Translations under genes and position numbers: made by a program
Part shown: positions 1 to 10,967 of the stretch, piece by piece
Numbering within the stretch: position 1 is the first letter of the stretch
How the letters are laid out: every line of letters starts with the position of its first letter
Notes under the pieces: model-generated
What the model saw: the letters and a program-made list of their open reading frames with translations, nothing else
Told to the model about the DNA's origin: nothing
Databases searched by the model: none
Source of the DNA: Coniella vitis
Lineage: Eukaryota > Ascomycota > Sordariomycetes > Diaporthales > Schizoparmaceae
Length of the DNA: 64,000 nucleotides
Direction: 5' to 3'
Assembly: GCA_011317545.1 (NCBI GenBank)
Contig: WUJK01000001.1
Location: 930,001-994,000, forward strand

Positions 1-1978
1 CTAGTCGAGCGCTTTTTCTTACGCGTAAGGTATGCACTGGGGTATTATACATTAATACTATTTTACTTATCGCGTAGTATATTCGTAGGGGGTATTATAT
101 ATAAGGCTAATACTAGCGTAGTTTCCCCTTATTTTAAGTACTTTATAATAGTCGCTATTATCGTTATCGTAGGCGATAATACTATACCCTGTTTCGCGTA
201 TAGGGAACTACTCGTTAGTTACCTTATATTTAAAGTATTATCTGTAATTATATATAATACAGGCAAACTATATAGTCTAGTAGTATTCTTCGTAGAGGTG
301 ATTAATTCGCGCGTCTTCCTATACGAGGGGGGTTTCGTCTTAATAAGATATTATTCGGAATAGTTCTCTAAGTATAATACCGTAGATAAGGTAGTATATA
401 TCTCCTTTATCGATATCTTCGTCCGTAGAGCTTTCTAATTCTAAGCTCGTTTCTTCGCTAATAGTTTAGGCGCTAGTATCCTAACTAATATAGAGCGTTT
501 CCTATTATTCTATAATTTCCGTAATATTGTTCTACGAGATATCCGTTTTATTAGGTAGTTTATACCCTTCTATATTACGCTAATAGGGGTATTCCCTGAT
601 AAGCTAGGCTTACTGCTCTATTACTAGTCTTTCGAATAGACCGTTATCTATAAAGAGGGGTATTCTCTAGGTAACTATAATTTATCGTTCCTTACGAGGT
701 TTCTAAGGGAACTATCCTAAGCCTTGCTTTGCCGAGAGGTACGTTATACAATTATCCTTATAATAGAAGGTCCAGTTAAGGAGTCTATAATCGGAGTCGT
801 CCGATACTTACTCTAGAAGCTGGTTTTAGCTAGGAGTAGAGTCCGTGGTCTTGCGTATTATAATATTAGCTTATCGTCCTTCGGGGACTTTCTTAAATTC
901 CCTGGGTTTCTTGGGTTATCGGTATTCTCGTACGAAGTAGCCTATCTTACTATAGTTAAAGCATTCCTTACTTATAGGTTTGCGTTAAGCTGCGTCGAGC
1001 TCTATAGGGCCTAAGTATATCGTGCCGCTGGTTGCTATACCTTGTTACTAGAAGCCGCGGTTAGTTATCTATTAAATCCGCCGTCCTATATTAGCGTAAT
1101 TCCTCTATATAGTATAACTTCCCCCTTTCTTACTTTTCTCTATTCGTCTTTCGTAGAGACGGTTATCGATACGGATAACGTTATTACTAAATATCGTAAA
1201 GTCTTTAGGCTAGTCTTACTTAGAGATTTCGTCCTTAACCTTATCCTTAAGTCCTCTATAGTAGTATTCTATAAGGTTCTTATCTTCCTATAGGAGGCGT
1301 ATTAAAAGTTACTTAAAGCAAACTATATAGGCTAAAGCAGACTTATTCTATTTAAGTTCTATAAGCTGCTACGCTATAGTCCGTTCTTCGTTAGGGTCGC
1401 TAAATATTTCCTTAAGGATACGTTCGAACCCTACGAACAAATCGAATATATTCTTAGTAGTCGTTTTACGTTAATCGAGGTTACCTAGGTATTCAATATA
1501 GTTACGAAGTAAGGGTTTATACTAGATAAGTACGTCCTTTTCGAGTCGTATACCGGCTAGGATAACTTTATCGGGTTCGGTAGTAAATTATACTACGTTA
1601 TATAGGAAGTACGCCTTATAGTAGGTAAGGAACCCTTAAAGCGTCTTTTAATTACTATCGTATATAGCAGGTTTATCTATCTTATAGCCGTTACCGGTAT
1701 TTTAAATAATAGGCGCTAGGGGTATAGCGGCCGTAGCTTAGTATTATTCGAGCTACTAGGCCTGCCTACGGATAGTACGATTCTGCTACTCCTAATTCTG
1801 CTAGAGTATAGTAAGTTGTTAGGTAAGTTCGATTAACTAGCGTATTATATCTTCCTAAGTTACAACCTAGCGATATCCTTCTCCTAAGGTAGACGGGGTA
1901 GGAGTTTAAGGAGCTATTACTATACTTAATATTACCTAAGAGGTATACGTAGACCGTCCTAAATAAGAGTTATAAAAA
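1..1978 (-). mobile_element. RIP-degraded Gypsy element, gag/protease part (truncated by window start)
   Basis: This AT-rich stretch is the near-identical counterpart of 41388-43294 and 58950-60810 and the inverse of 61287-63190. In those copies it holds the gag and protease end of a Ty3/Gypsy element. It runs on the minus strand away from the LTR at 1979-2463, so the element continues beyond base 1. All frames are full of stops, and TA dinucleotides dominate as expected from C-to-T change at CpA. The 83-codon open frame near 1042-1293 has no ATG and is a chance opening inside the decayed gag. No functional protein is expected. Confidence 0.85.
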
Positions 1979-2463
1979 TATAATAATCTTTACCTAAATC
2001 CCGGATTCTGGAAGTACCTATAAATTATATATTAGTAGGTAGGGAAGTATTACCTTTAAGTCTTCGTACGTTATCGAGCAATATTAAGTATTACAAGTAA
2101 TTAAGAGGGATTACCCTATTATATAAAATAATACTTAGATTTACAACTAAAGACTATAAGGAAAACTATCTAATAGCTAGGAAATCTATCGTCCTTATAT
2201 CCTTCCGTTATTCTATATTAAATACCCTATTCAACCCTGGATCATCTGGATTATCTTACGATCTTAATAATCCGGCTCTACTGGATTATCTAATAATCTT
2301 AATAATCTATTCCTAATTAGTTCGCATAACCCTAACCCTGACTATATTATCCTGTGTAACTTAGTTATATAAGAGATCCCCATCGGTCCGTTAAGGTTCC
2401 GATTTGCTGGCATATAGTTGCGCTGGCCTGTTCCTGTGACCTGTATGACCGTGGGTCATAACA
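1979..2463 (-). repeat. 5' LTR of the minus-strand Gypsy element
   Basis: The LTR reads TATAATAATC at its left edge and GGTCATAACA at its right edge on the plus strand, so it starts TGTTATGACC on the minus strand. It contains the conserved block around AGATCCCCATCGGTCCG (from about 2375), a telomere-like CCCTAACCCTGA motif (about 2330) and a private block of short repeats (about 2225-2325). Its right end abuts pol sequence of another element, so this copy inserted into that element. The right portion is less decayed than the rest. Confidence 0.85.
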
Positions 2464-5317
2464 TATTACTTATAGAACTTACGAAAAGGGATATTATATT
2501 TAACTAGAACGAATAAGTATAGAAAGCCTTTAGTATAATTAAGGATATAATTATATTAGAACTAATCCTAATCGAAGTAAACTAAGATAAAGTTTTCGAG
2601 ATCGAGATAAATATATTAGATTATATACTCGGTAGATAACTCGGATAACAAGACGATAAAGGATAACTACGGATAATTAGTAATTTTAGTAAGAAATTAA
2701 TCGGATTAGAACTTAACTATAGAACGCCTAACTAAGAACTTATAATAATAATAGAAGCCTTTAGGGAATAGCGATATTACCTTATTAGTATAAAATAATA
2801 AATTCTTATATATACGGATTATAAGAATCTTTAGGTATTTACTTCGATAAAGCAGCTTAATAAACGATAAGTTAGATAATACGAATTTCTATTAGAATTC
2901 GACTTTAAAATTATCTATTATAAAGGTAAAGAAAACGAATAAGTAGATACTCTTAGCAAACGGTTAGATTATAAGGATAATAATAGTAAAGATTAAGATA
3001 TTATAGTAATCTTTAAGGAAGATTCGGAAAGTAATCTTATTATACTATCTATTACTAAGGAATTTAACGTAATACTATATATCGAAGGAGAAAAACCTAA
3101 CCTCGATAATATAATAATATCGGAATAAAATAACTATATTAGAAGTATCTATAATATACTAGTATATAAATACTAAGGAATTAGAATAACCTATAAAAGG
3201 ATCTAACGTTATTAGAATCTACCGAACCTTAAAAAATAAGTTATAGATATCGTTAATAACTACGATATATATAAACGGAATAAGATAGAACGGTATAAAC
3301 CTTACGGACTATTATAACCCCTACTAATATCTATAATTATTTAATTATCTATTAATCTAAACTTTATTACTAAGCTACCCTTCTTACGAGAACCCTTAAC
3401 TTAGGTATAATATAATAATATCTTAATAGTAATTTATAGACTAAGTAAATATATATACCTCTTACTATATAAAGAAAGTAATACTATAAAAGAACTCGTA
3501 TATATATTCCTCCGTATTATTATCGCTAACTACGGAATACCTTAGGAAATTATATTAGATAGAGATAGAAAATTTATATTAAAATTCTAAATCTTATTTA
3601 CTAAATACCTCGGAACGATATAACGTATATATATAGTATTTTACCCTTAGATAGACGGATAAATAGAATATATTAATTAGATTATAGAATAATATCTACG
3701 ATACTATATTAACTATAAATAGGATAATTAGGTCGAACTTTTACCTACGGTATAATTCGCCTATAATAGTATAGATACGATAAGTATAGGAAAATTACTA
3801 TTCTTCCTACTCTACGGATATAACCCTACGGTATATTACGAAATACTACTAGGTAGAAATATAGAAACGGTAAATTAATACGCTAGAAGAATTAAGTAAT
3901 TATACGAAGATACTTAATATATACTTTAGGATATTACAGAATAAATAACGAAATACGCTAATTAGAAAAGGATTAAGGGATTAATCCTATAGAAGGGAGA
4001 TAAAATCTACTTTAACTATAAAAATATTAAAACTATTAAACCTAGCGATAAACTCGATTATAAAAAACTCGGACCTTATAAAATTATACGATAGATTTTA
4101 CTAATTAACTATAAATTAGAAATCCTATATATACGCTTATACCTAATCTTCTATATTTTACTCTTAGAACTAGCACTAATAGATATAGAACTCTTATACG
4201 ATATAGATATTATCGAACTAGAATAAGTATAATATAAAGTTAAATAGATTCTTGACTTATATAAATACGGATACGGAAAATAATACCTTATTAAATAGAA
4301 AAGTTATAATAATTCGGAAAATACTTAGGAACTACTAAAGAATATATACCTAGACCTTATTAAAGAATACGAAAATAAAAAGTTATTATAGCCTTAGATA
4401 GAGAAGGTATTATAGGGAATCGAACCCCGGACCTCCTAATAAGAAACTAGGAATTCTAACTACTAAGCTATAAGACTACTTATATCTTTAACTATAATAG
4501 CTATCTATAGGAATAATCAGACCCCTTATTAAGGAAATAAGACCTTAGTAGTAACTCTAAAAAAAAAAAAAAACTAGAAGTTATAAACTATTAATAGTAG
4601 AAGGCCCTAAGCCGAAGAAATTAAATATAGATAAGTCCGTAGACTCTAGGAAGGTATTAAAGTCTATTACCCTAAAACTACTAATCTCCTATAATTCGGT
4701 AATAGCTTCGGATTCCGCGGAGATAGCTATATTTACGCTAGATTCGGCTTCCTACTCCTCCTAAATATTAAGCAACTCTAACCCCGTATTTATTAGCTTT
4801 ATACTCCTCTTTATTAGAGATTTACGCTAAATATAAAGATACTCTAAGCGAGAAAGCGCCTCCCCTACCTTACGATAAGCCTTATAAAGCTCTTTACGCG
4901 TATTAGCCTCCTATATACGAAGTTTCTTCTCCTCCGATAAGATACGAGAAACTATATAAAGTTAATATACTAATAAGGAAAATTATTATAGCTAAAACTT
5001 ACGGGTATTTATAGGAATACTATTCCTATTATATCGTTTTCCTCGTTTTATATATATAGAATAGCGCGAAATACTATCTATTATACGGTATAACTACCCT
5101 TTAGAGGTATAGAGAGAATAAGGTATTATCTTAAAACTAAAAGTTTCGATAGAAAGATAAAAACGGTTATATTACTCGGTTTTCTTCGAATACGATTTCT
5201 AGATACCTATAGGTATAACGAATTAGGAAAGTATAATCCGGAGTAAGAATATTAGGCAGGACTATTTACGGAAATATTATAGGTCTTTAGGGATAAAGAC
5301 TAATAAAAGGGAGATAA
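2464..5317 (+). mobile_element. RIP-degraded Gypsy chromovirus pol (RT, RNase H, integrase, chromodomain), 5'-truncated
   Basis: Plus-strand translation with stops ignored shows, in order, the end of reverse transcriptase, RNase H (a YTDYKNL-like stretch near 2811-2830 and a KEN..DTLSKR-like stretch near 2935-2965), integrase (about 3200-4000) and a chromodomain (Y-K-V-K then I-L-D, then YGYGK..YLIK, about 4231-4385). The start is lost because the LTR ending at 2463 is inserted in mid-RT. The region between the chromodomain and the 3' LTR (4400-5317) holds an antisense tRNA-like sequence and an antisense decayed ORF. Many TAA/TAG codons sit where CAA/CGA/TGG codons are expected, as RIP would leave them. 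Confidence 0.85.
4406..4479 (-). other. tRNA-like sequence (decayed), antisense inside Gypsy element
   Basis: On the minus strand this 74-nt segment has a near-canonical A box (TAGCTTAGTAGTTAGA) and an exact B-box-like GGTTCGATTCC in a T-arm context. It also has a possible five-pair anticodon stem (CCTAG/TTAGG) around the loop TTTCTTA. The acceptor stem pairs poorly, consistent with RIP or with a tRNA-like rather than a real tRNA. A matching copy lies at 36953-37026. Since it is repeated at the same place in the element it is element cargo. The anticodon would read UCU, but that is uncertain. Confidence 0.55.
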
Positions 5318-5795
5318 TATTATAACCTATAAATATATAGGTTATAGGAATAAGCTAGCGTAACTATATACTAATAGATCGGAACCTTAATAGACTAATA
5401 AGGATCTCTTATATAAAAATATGGAATAATATAATTAGGGTTAGGGTTAGATTACCTTAATAACTAAAATAATTAGAGCGATAATAATCTAAATAATCTA
5501 AATAAGCTAACGCTCCTATCGCTCTAGGTAATCTAAGGATTTATATTCGCTATAGATAGGAAATAATAGAAGGATATAAGGATAGGAGTTTATAACTTAA
5601 TATTAGATAGTTTCCTTATAGTTTTTAGTTATAAATCTAAGTATTATTTTATATAATAGGGTAATCCCTCTTAATTACTTATAATACTTAATATTACTCG
5701 TAACGTACGAAGACTTAAAGATAATACTTCCCTACCTACTAATATATAACTTATAGGTATTTCCAGAATCCGGGATTTAGGCAAGGATTATTATA
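5318..5795 (+). repeat. 3' LTR of the plus-strand Gypsy element
   Basis: The LTR begins TATTATAACC (RIP form of TGTTATGACC) and ends GGATTATTATA. It carries two TTAGGG-like telomeric repeats near 5431 and a variable block near 5455-5560 that matches the inverted fragment at 5796-6168. It is strongly RIP-decayed. Confidence 0.85.
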
Positions 5796-6168
5796 TAAGT
5801 ATTATAAGTAATTAAGAGGGATTACCCTATTATATAAAATAATACTTAGATTTATAACTAAAGACTATAAGGAAACTATCTAATATTAAGCTATAAACTC
5901 CTATCCTTATATCCTTCTATTATTTCCTATCTATAGTAAGTATAGATCCTTAGATTACCTGGAGCGATAGGAGCGTTAGCTTATTTGGATTATTTAGATT
6001 ATTATCGCTCCAACTATCTTAGTTATTAAGGTGATCTAACCCTAACCCTAATTATACTACTCTATGTTCTTATATAAGAGATCCCCATCGGTCCGTTAAG
6101 GTTCCGATTTGCTGGCATATGGTTGCGCTGGCCTGTTCCTGTGACCTGCATGTTCATGGGTCATAACA
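5796..6168 (-). repeat. Inverted partial LTR at the edge of gene island 1
   Basis: This is an LTR in opposite orientation to the one just before it, lacking roughly its first 100 bases, and sharing the same variable block (AGCGATAGGAGCGTTAGC, near 5962). The two make a near palindrome centred near 5796. Its right end (CATAACA) keeps normal GC-rich sequence, so decay fades toward the gene island. Confidence 0.8.
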
Positions 6169-6258
6169 AGATCCCTATCGGTCCGTTAAGGTTCCGATTT
6201 GCTGGCATATGGTTGCGCTGGCCTGTACCTGTAACCTGCATGATCGTGGGTCATAACA
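6169..6258. repeat. 90-bp tandem duplication of the LTR end
   Basis: Bases 6079-6168 (from AGATCCCCATCGGTCCG to CATAACA) are repeated at once as 6169-6258 with only a few differences. Each copy ends in the LTR terminus. The duplication is outside any gene. Confidence 0.85.
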
Positions 6259-7290
6259 TAGAGGTTAAGAGGGAATACCAGAGATTCGAAAAATTGGAAA
6301 GGGAAAAAGAACAAAGGGCAATAGGCCCGATTCGGCATCGCTCCCGCAGAGCCTCAGCGCTCTTGGCGCTTGGCGTTTTTGGTGAATCTGGTTGACAACA
6401 ATGCCATCAAGAGAGGAATAAAAAAAACACCACTCTCAAAAGGAGGCGGCATGGGAGGCCTGCTCTTACATGGGAATATACAATGGAGCAACTTTGGTTT
6501 GTTTTACATAGTATACGGACATACTCTTGATGCATCTTGCAATATGAATCCTTACTGTCAGATACTACGAGATAGTATTGGATTATCACGTTGAAAGATT
6601 GGTGTTATATATAAGTGGTCATGTTGCAAAAGTGACCGCTTGTGCTATGAGCAGGTCGAATATGCCTCGGGATCGTTTTACGCCCACCAAACCCGCTTAG
6701 TGCAGTTGCACTCTAACAAATATTGGCAACAATTTGACACCTGCCATTTGAGCTTACATAGCACACCGTATATGCTGGGAAAATACCCAGACGATTGAAA
6801 AGAGTATAGCGCAGGTTTAGCGAAGAGAGCTGCGGTTAGCCTTGATTGCTTATATTGACCACCGGCCAATCAAACAGCAGACTAAGCTGAAAAAGATCTA
6901 GATTTCAGCCACACATTCTCAGCTTTCACGTTCCTGTTCTCTTAATTCAGGCTAGTAGCTCACTACTGTTTGCCTTGTAGGATTTGGTGGCGTTCAAAGC
7001 GGGCCTTAATTCGTGTCCAGGGGCAATGACTGCAATACTCCACGTCAAGGAAAGGAGGAAGGTCTCTTGTTGAAAAGACGTATCATGCAGCCAGATATAT
7101 TTCCTGATCATTGTTCCATTCACGCCTTCGTCCATCAACCAAGGCGCTTGCACCTTAGGGCTCGACAAACAGCGTCCTGCCCGTCCATTCATTCAACCAC
7201 TTCATACTCTGCACGCGCTCGCGTCCATAACAAAGATTCCTACTGCAGTCGTTCCCTCACCGTTTACTTGTACCTTCTTGCCCCTTCAGG
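6259..7290. other. Intergenic, no gene seen
   Basis: Normal-composition sequence between the retrotransposon edge and the first gene. Only short open frames without family features occur. The last 300 bases are the probable promoter of the secreted protein at 7291. Confidence 0.6.
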
Positions 7291-9187
7291 ATGGTCGCAC
7301 GGCTTTGGGCTTCAGTCGCTTTTATAGGGGCTAGCCTTGCACAGACAAGTTCCGCCACTGGAGATTCTACTGTCACTTGTTCCCAGACAACGACGCCGAA
7401 CGCTGCTGTTAACCCTTCCTTTGAGGATGGAACAACAGGATGGTCGTATAGCTTCACTGCGAGTACGACCAATGCATACGCTGACAATGGGGACTACTCT
7501 CTGTAAGACCTTTTGTCCTCGAGCGCATGCGCTAGCATACATGTTGCTACGAGCCCTTTGCCGTCTGAGCTTGCGACTAATCATTACGACAACAGCGTGT
7601 TGCCATCCAACACCGCCGTATACTCGCGTGTGTATCAGACATTGACAGAAATGGAAGTCGGCACCTCTTACAACTTTTCTGTCGACATTGGGAAAATCTC
7701 GGTCACCTCAGCATCTTACACATCCTCTTGCTATTTCTACTTGTATCACGATTCCCTCACGGAAAGTAATCTGATTGCTGAGAGTTTTACTACACAAACC
7801 ATCACGCCAACGGTACAGTGGACTACGTATTCGGGATCCTTCACTCCGACTGCGAGCAGTTTTGAGGTTGGCTTTTATTATGCCTGCCCTTATTACTACA
7901 ACCAAATTAGATCCTATGCGGATAATTGGGTCATTAAGGGTAAGCATTCAATTGCGTACTTCAGCCGCCCCTACTTTAAACAAGAAAAGCAGGCCATCTT
8001 ACTGTGTTCTATACGTTTTGATCCATAAATTGATGTTGGTGTATATTCTTAGCTTTTACGGAAACATGCACGACGTCGACACCAAGTTCAACGCCGTCAC
8101 CCACCACCTCGACCCCAGCCACAAGCTCCGTCGCTAGTATCAGCTCATCCCCTGCATCCAGTATAACATCATCAGCAGTCACCTCCAGTGATTCTATTGG
8201 AAGCTCCAGCTCTTCATCTGGCTTGGCCACTTTCAGCTCTTCTATTGTGACATCTCCCACTTCTGTGGCTAGCAGCTCGACCGATATTGCATCTTCGTCT
8301 AGCATCTCCATCAGCAGCAGCAGCAGCCCAACCGATAGTGCATCTTCGTCTAGCACCTCCAGCAGCAGCAGCGCTTCGAGCACAGCCTTCTCAACAAGCG
8401 TTGTCACAACCACTAGTAGCCTTTCTTCGACCGCAACCTATGTTGCAAGCAGCAGTGCTTTCAATACGTCCTCCTCCAGCTCCCTCATCGTCGGCCCCTC
8501 CGTGGTTATTAATGCTTCTACTTCGGCATCTGAGACCCTTTCAAGGTAAGGAAACAGCGTGAACCGCATATTCCGTTCTAACAACTCGACTTGTGTCTAA
8601 CAAGAAGCAGCGCGAGTACAAGCCATACCGTGGCCCCTACAAACAGCAGCACGCAGAGCACAACAATGACATCGGCGGTAACCTCGTCTCCAGTTACTTT
8701 CAATTCTTCCAGCAGCTTTATCACGACATCCAGCCCAGTTCCAACTGGTGTCCCATCAGCTAGTCTGCGAACCACTGGGATTACGAACGCAACGGCGACG
8801 TCACAACCCTCCACGTCTTCGTCGCCCTTTGCATCGACTGCTATCAATGGAACCACAGCCACTGCTCTGCTGTCTTCCCGGCCAACACCGTCCGCTATAT
8901 CGAACCTACTTAATGGAACCGCAGCCACTACTCTTCTGTCTTCCAGGCCAACGCCGTCCGCTATATCGAATTCACTCAATGCCACCGTGCCGCTTCAAAA
9001 CCCATCGTTCAATATCTCGACATCTGTACCTACGACATCCACCACTGAGACAATATCATCGGGAGGTGGCCATACTTTGTCTTCTGATAGCATGTTGTCT
9101 TCAGTCTCTGCTACCGCAGCCGCTCATCTCACAAAGCCGTGTGGACGCTCTAAGAGGGTCAAACGTTCGCTCGACCTAAAAGCATAA
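7291..9187 (+). CDS. Secreted CBM-like, Ser/Thr-rich mucin-like protein
   Basis: Four exons (7291-7502, 7596-7939, 8053-8545, 8611-9187) give 541 residues. The start ATG opens a clear signal peptide (MVARLWASVAFIGASLAQ). Next comes a beta-sandwich of carbohydrate-binding type: NPSFEDGTTGWSYS, then GDYSL joined across intron 1 to a YSRVYQTLTEMEVGTSYNFS strand, ending in YADNWVI. The rest (from about residue 185) is very rich in Ser, Thr and Ala, a typical heavily O-glycosylated stalk. No GPI-type hydrophobic tail is seen; the end is basic (GRSKRVKRSLDLKA). Intron 2 was set by frame between the sandwich and the stalk. The role is inferred to be at the cell surface or in the matrix. It borders the cluster but nothing ties it to the pathway. 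Confidence 0.75.
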
Positions 9188-10670
9188 GTATTGCATTCGG
9201 CAAAATGCAGTATCAATAGATAAGTTTCCACGCGGTGGATTCAAATTCAAGACGGCCATTTAGAATATAGAGTAATACAGGCGGTGCACAGAATAGGACT
9301 ATATATAAATGTATAATATAATATTGCTTTTTACGACTGAACTCCCTCAATCAATCTTGCTAGGTATTGCTCAGCAGAGCAACACCGAGACCGCAATTAA
9401 ATTTATTAGCTATAATTTATATGAATCTGCAGGACTTCATGTATAAATCATATCAAAATTATACGAGCAGCGGGCCAAGCTTAGCGAAAATCGTTACTGA
9501 TACCACCCGAGTATCATAAAGGGGCGATGCTCGTACTACATGACTGGCAATCTTGGGAATGCTAACTTGAGTTGGGGGATAGTACTCGCACTGGTAATAA
9601 CTTATACGCAGCCTCTAGCTAGCAGCATATGATATCGAATCCCCCAGAGCTTATTGAAGGTGCACCAAATTACCAAGATCATGGAGAATAGAAGCTAGCT
9701 GATATGATTGCCTTCAAAGAAGTTGGTTTTATAGGGCGATTATAAGAAACCAAATATGGCGTCTCGACCAAAAGTAGTAGCCCATATTACAGAAGGCTAG
9801 GCAAAGTAGATACAAACAGAGGCGGACTGCCTTCTAGTGCAGTGATTTGTTCTTCTCAAAACACGATTTACAAAGCAGCCTTGAACGGATAGTGGTGATT
9901 TAATCAGAGATTGGTGCTGACTTCTTCACTGACTTCATTGACTTCACTCGGCCTAAGACATGCGAAGGTGGTGGGGGTGAGCGTCCATGATATATCTCTA
10001 TTGGAAAGACGTCAACGTTGCTCGCCAAGAAGACGGAAATTTTGTCCACTGATTTGAAAGCACAAGCTGGTCCATCACCACACCATGACTTGCAGTTATA
10101 TCCTCGGGAGGAAGTACACACATGAGAATGAAAGCGGAAATGACGATTACTTTCCAGATAAGGATGTCCTGGAGGACCCGCGCTTTGCCAATGAACTAGA
10201 TGTGATAAAAATTGACGGCCCTCATTTTGTTAGGAAATGGCGCGACTTATGTGCCGAATGAGGCAACCTTTTATGATCCTCGTTTCACTTCTTCTCGATG
10301 TATTATTCGTTGACTGCACCGCAATGCTACATCGTAATAACTGTTCAAATCAGTGGATTCGACCGCTTGGAGCTCTACATGTATCACACATGCATCGCTT
10401 GCCACGGGATAGCCATTGTTTCTCCACTTGATGGCAAAACGACGCATTACAGTCGACTCACCTTCCTGGGTCAATGATACAAAACTAAAACATCATGTGA
10501 AACTACTACAGACCCTGATGCCTACAATAAGCTCTCATGTATAGGTTATGTTGTACGTTTATGATTGCATTGAAGAGTCGCCCGAACGACAAGAACCCAA
10601 GCCTCAAGCCTTCTACAACTTATGCGTCGAGAAATTGATCTAGCAGCAGAGCTCGTAGTACGATATGCCC
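9188..10670. other. Intergenic, possible gene remnants only
   Basis: No convincing gene. A 58-codon plus-strand frame (10085-10261) and a 73-codon minus frame (9900-10121) overlap each other and match no family I know. AT-rich 9190-9480 looks like the 3' flank of the gene at 7291. The right end is the 3' side of the precursor gene. Confidence 0.5.
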
Positions 10671-10967
10671 TTAATGGGCAAAGCGCTTCTCAGCCACACC
10701 CTCCTCCCAGACCTCATCAGCTGAGGCGCGCTTCTCCGCAACGCCTTCTTCCCAGACCTCGTCAGCCGAGGCGCGCTTCTCCGCAACGCCTTCTTCCCAG
10801 ACCTCGTTAGCCGAGGCGCGTGTTGTATACTTTATAAGTGCGTTGCCTGTATAACTTATCAGTGGGTTGGTGAGCCTGAATATTATCATATACTCACCAC
10901 GGGCGGGCAGAGACAAAGCTCCGGTGGCCAACAGAGTGACGCTGATTATAAGTGTTGAGAATTGCAT
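10671..10967 (-). CDS. RiPP precursor peptide, dikaritin (UstA-like) type, Kex2-processed repeats
   Basis: Two exons (10898-10967, 10671-10846) split by a 51-nt intron with a GTGAGT donor, CTGAT branch and ACAG acceptor give 81 residues. Residues 1 to about 20 form a signal peptide (MQFSTLIISVTLLATGALSL). After a short leader come three 15-residue repeats, ASANEVWEEGVAEKR once and ASADEVWEEGVAEKR twice, then a three-residue tail. Each repeat ends in KR, the Kex2 protease site, which is the hallmark of ustiloxin-, phomopsin- and asperipin-type precursors; an intron just after the signal peptide fits that family. The intron is a multiple of three without a stop, so an unspliced 98-residue form would also be open. 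Three membrane oxidase-like genes follow within 6 kb. The released peptide and its final structure are inferred, not known. Trp is the only aromatic residue in the repeat. Confidence 0.85.
   Translation of the reverse strand: MQFSTLIISVTLLATGALSLPARGEYMIIFRLTNPLISYTGNALIKYTTRASANEVWEEGVAEKRASADEVWEEGVAEKRASADEVWEEGVAEKRFAH
10683..10817 (-). repeat. Three 45-bp coding repeats in the RiPP precursor
   Basis: Units 10773-10817 (first in the protein), 10728-10772 and 10683-10727. Units 1 and 2 differ at a single base (Asn versus Asp codon). Units 2 and 3 differ at seven bases, all silent third positions, while encoding the same 15 residues. Confidence 0.95.

Noticed and set aside
1042..1293. 83-codon open frame in the left retrotransposon
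   Set aside because: Lies on the back of decayed gag with no ATG start; RIP-rich AT sequence makes such openings common.
5431..5460. TTAGGG repeats read as a telomere or interstitial telomeric tract
   Set aside because: Only two or three units, present at the same position in every LTR, so they are part of the LTR.
1..6258. CRISPR-like or satellite array in AT-rich blocks
   Set aside because: The repetition is explained by copies of one retrotransposon family; no regular spacer-repeat pattern exists.
7013..7327. 104-codon ORF upstream of the secreted protein
   Set aside because: Overlaps the signal peptide exon in another frame and has biased, non-protein-like composition.
9900..10121. 73-codon minus-strand Cys-containing ORF (MCTSSRGYNCKSWCGDG...), considered as a small secreted protein
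   Set aside because: No signal peptide, and the Cys residues are only at the start; no supporting context.
10085..10261. 58-codon plus-strand ORF (MTCSYILGRKYTHENESG...) upstream of the precursor
   Set aside because: No family match known to me, no clear splice partner in frame, and it overlaps an equally open minus-strand frame; cannot be told from chance.
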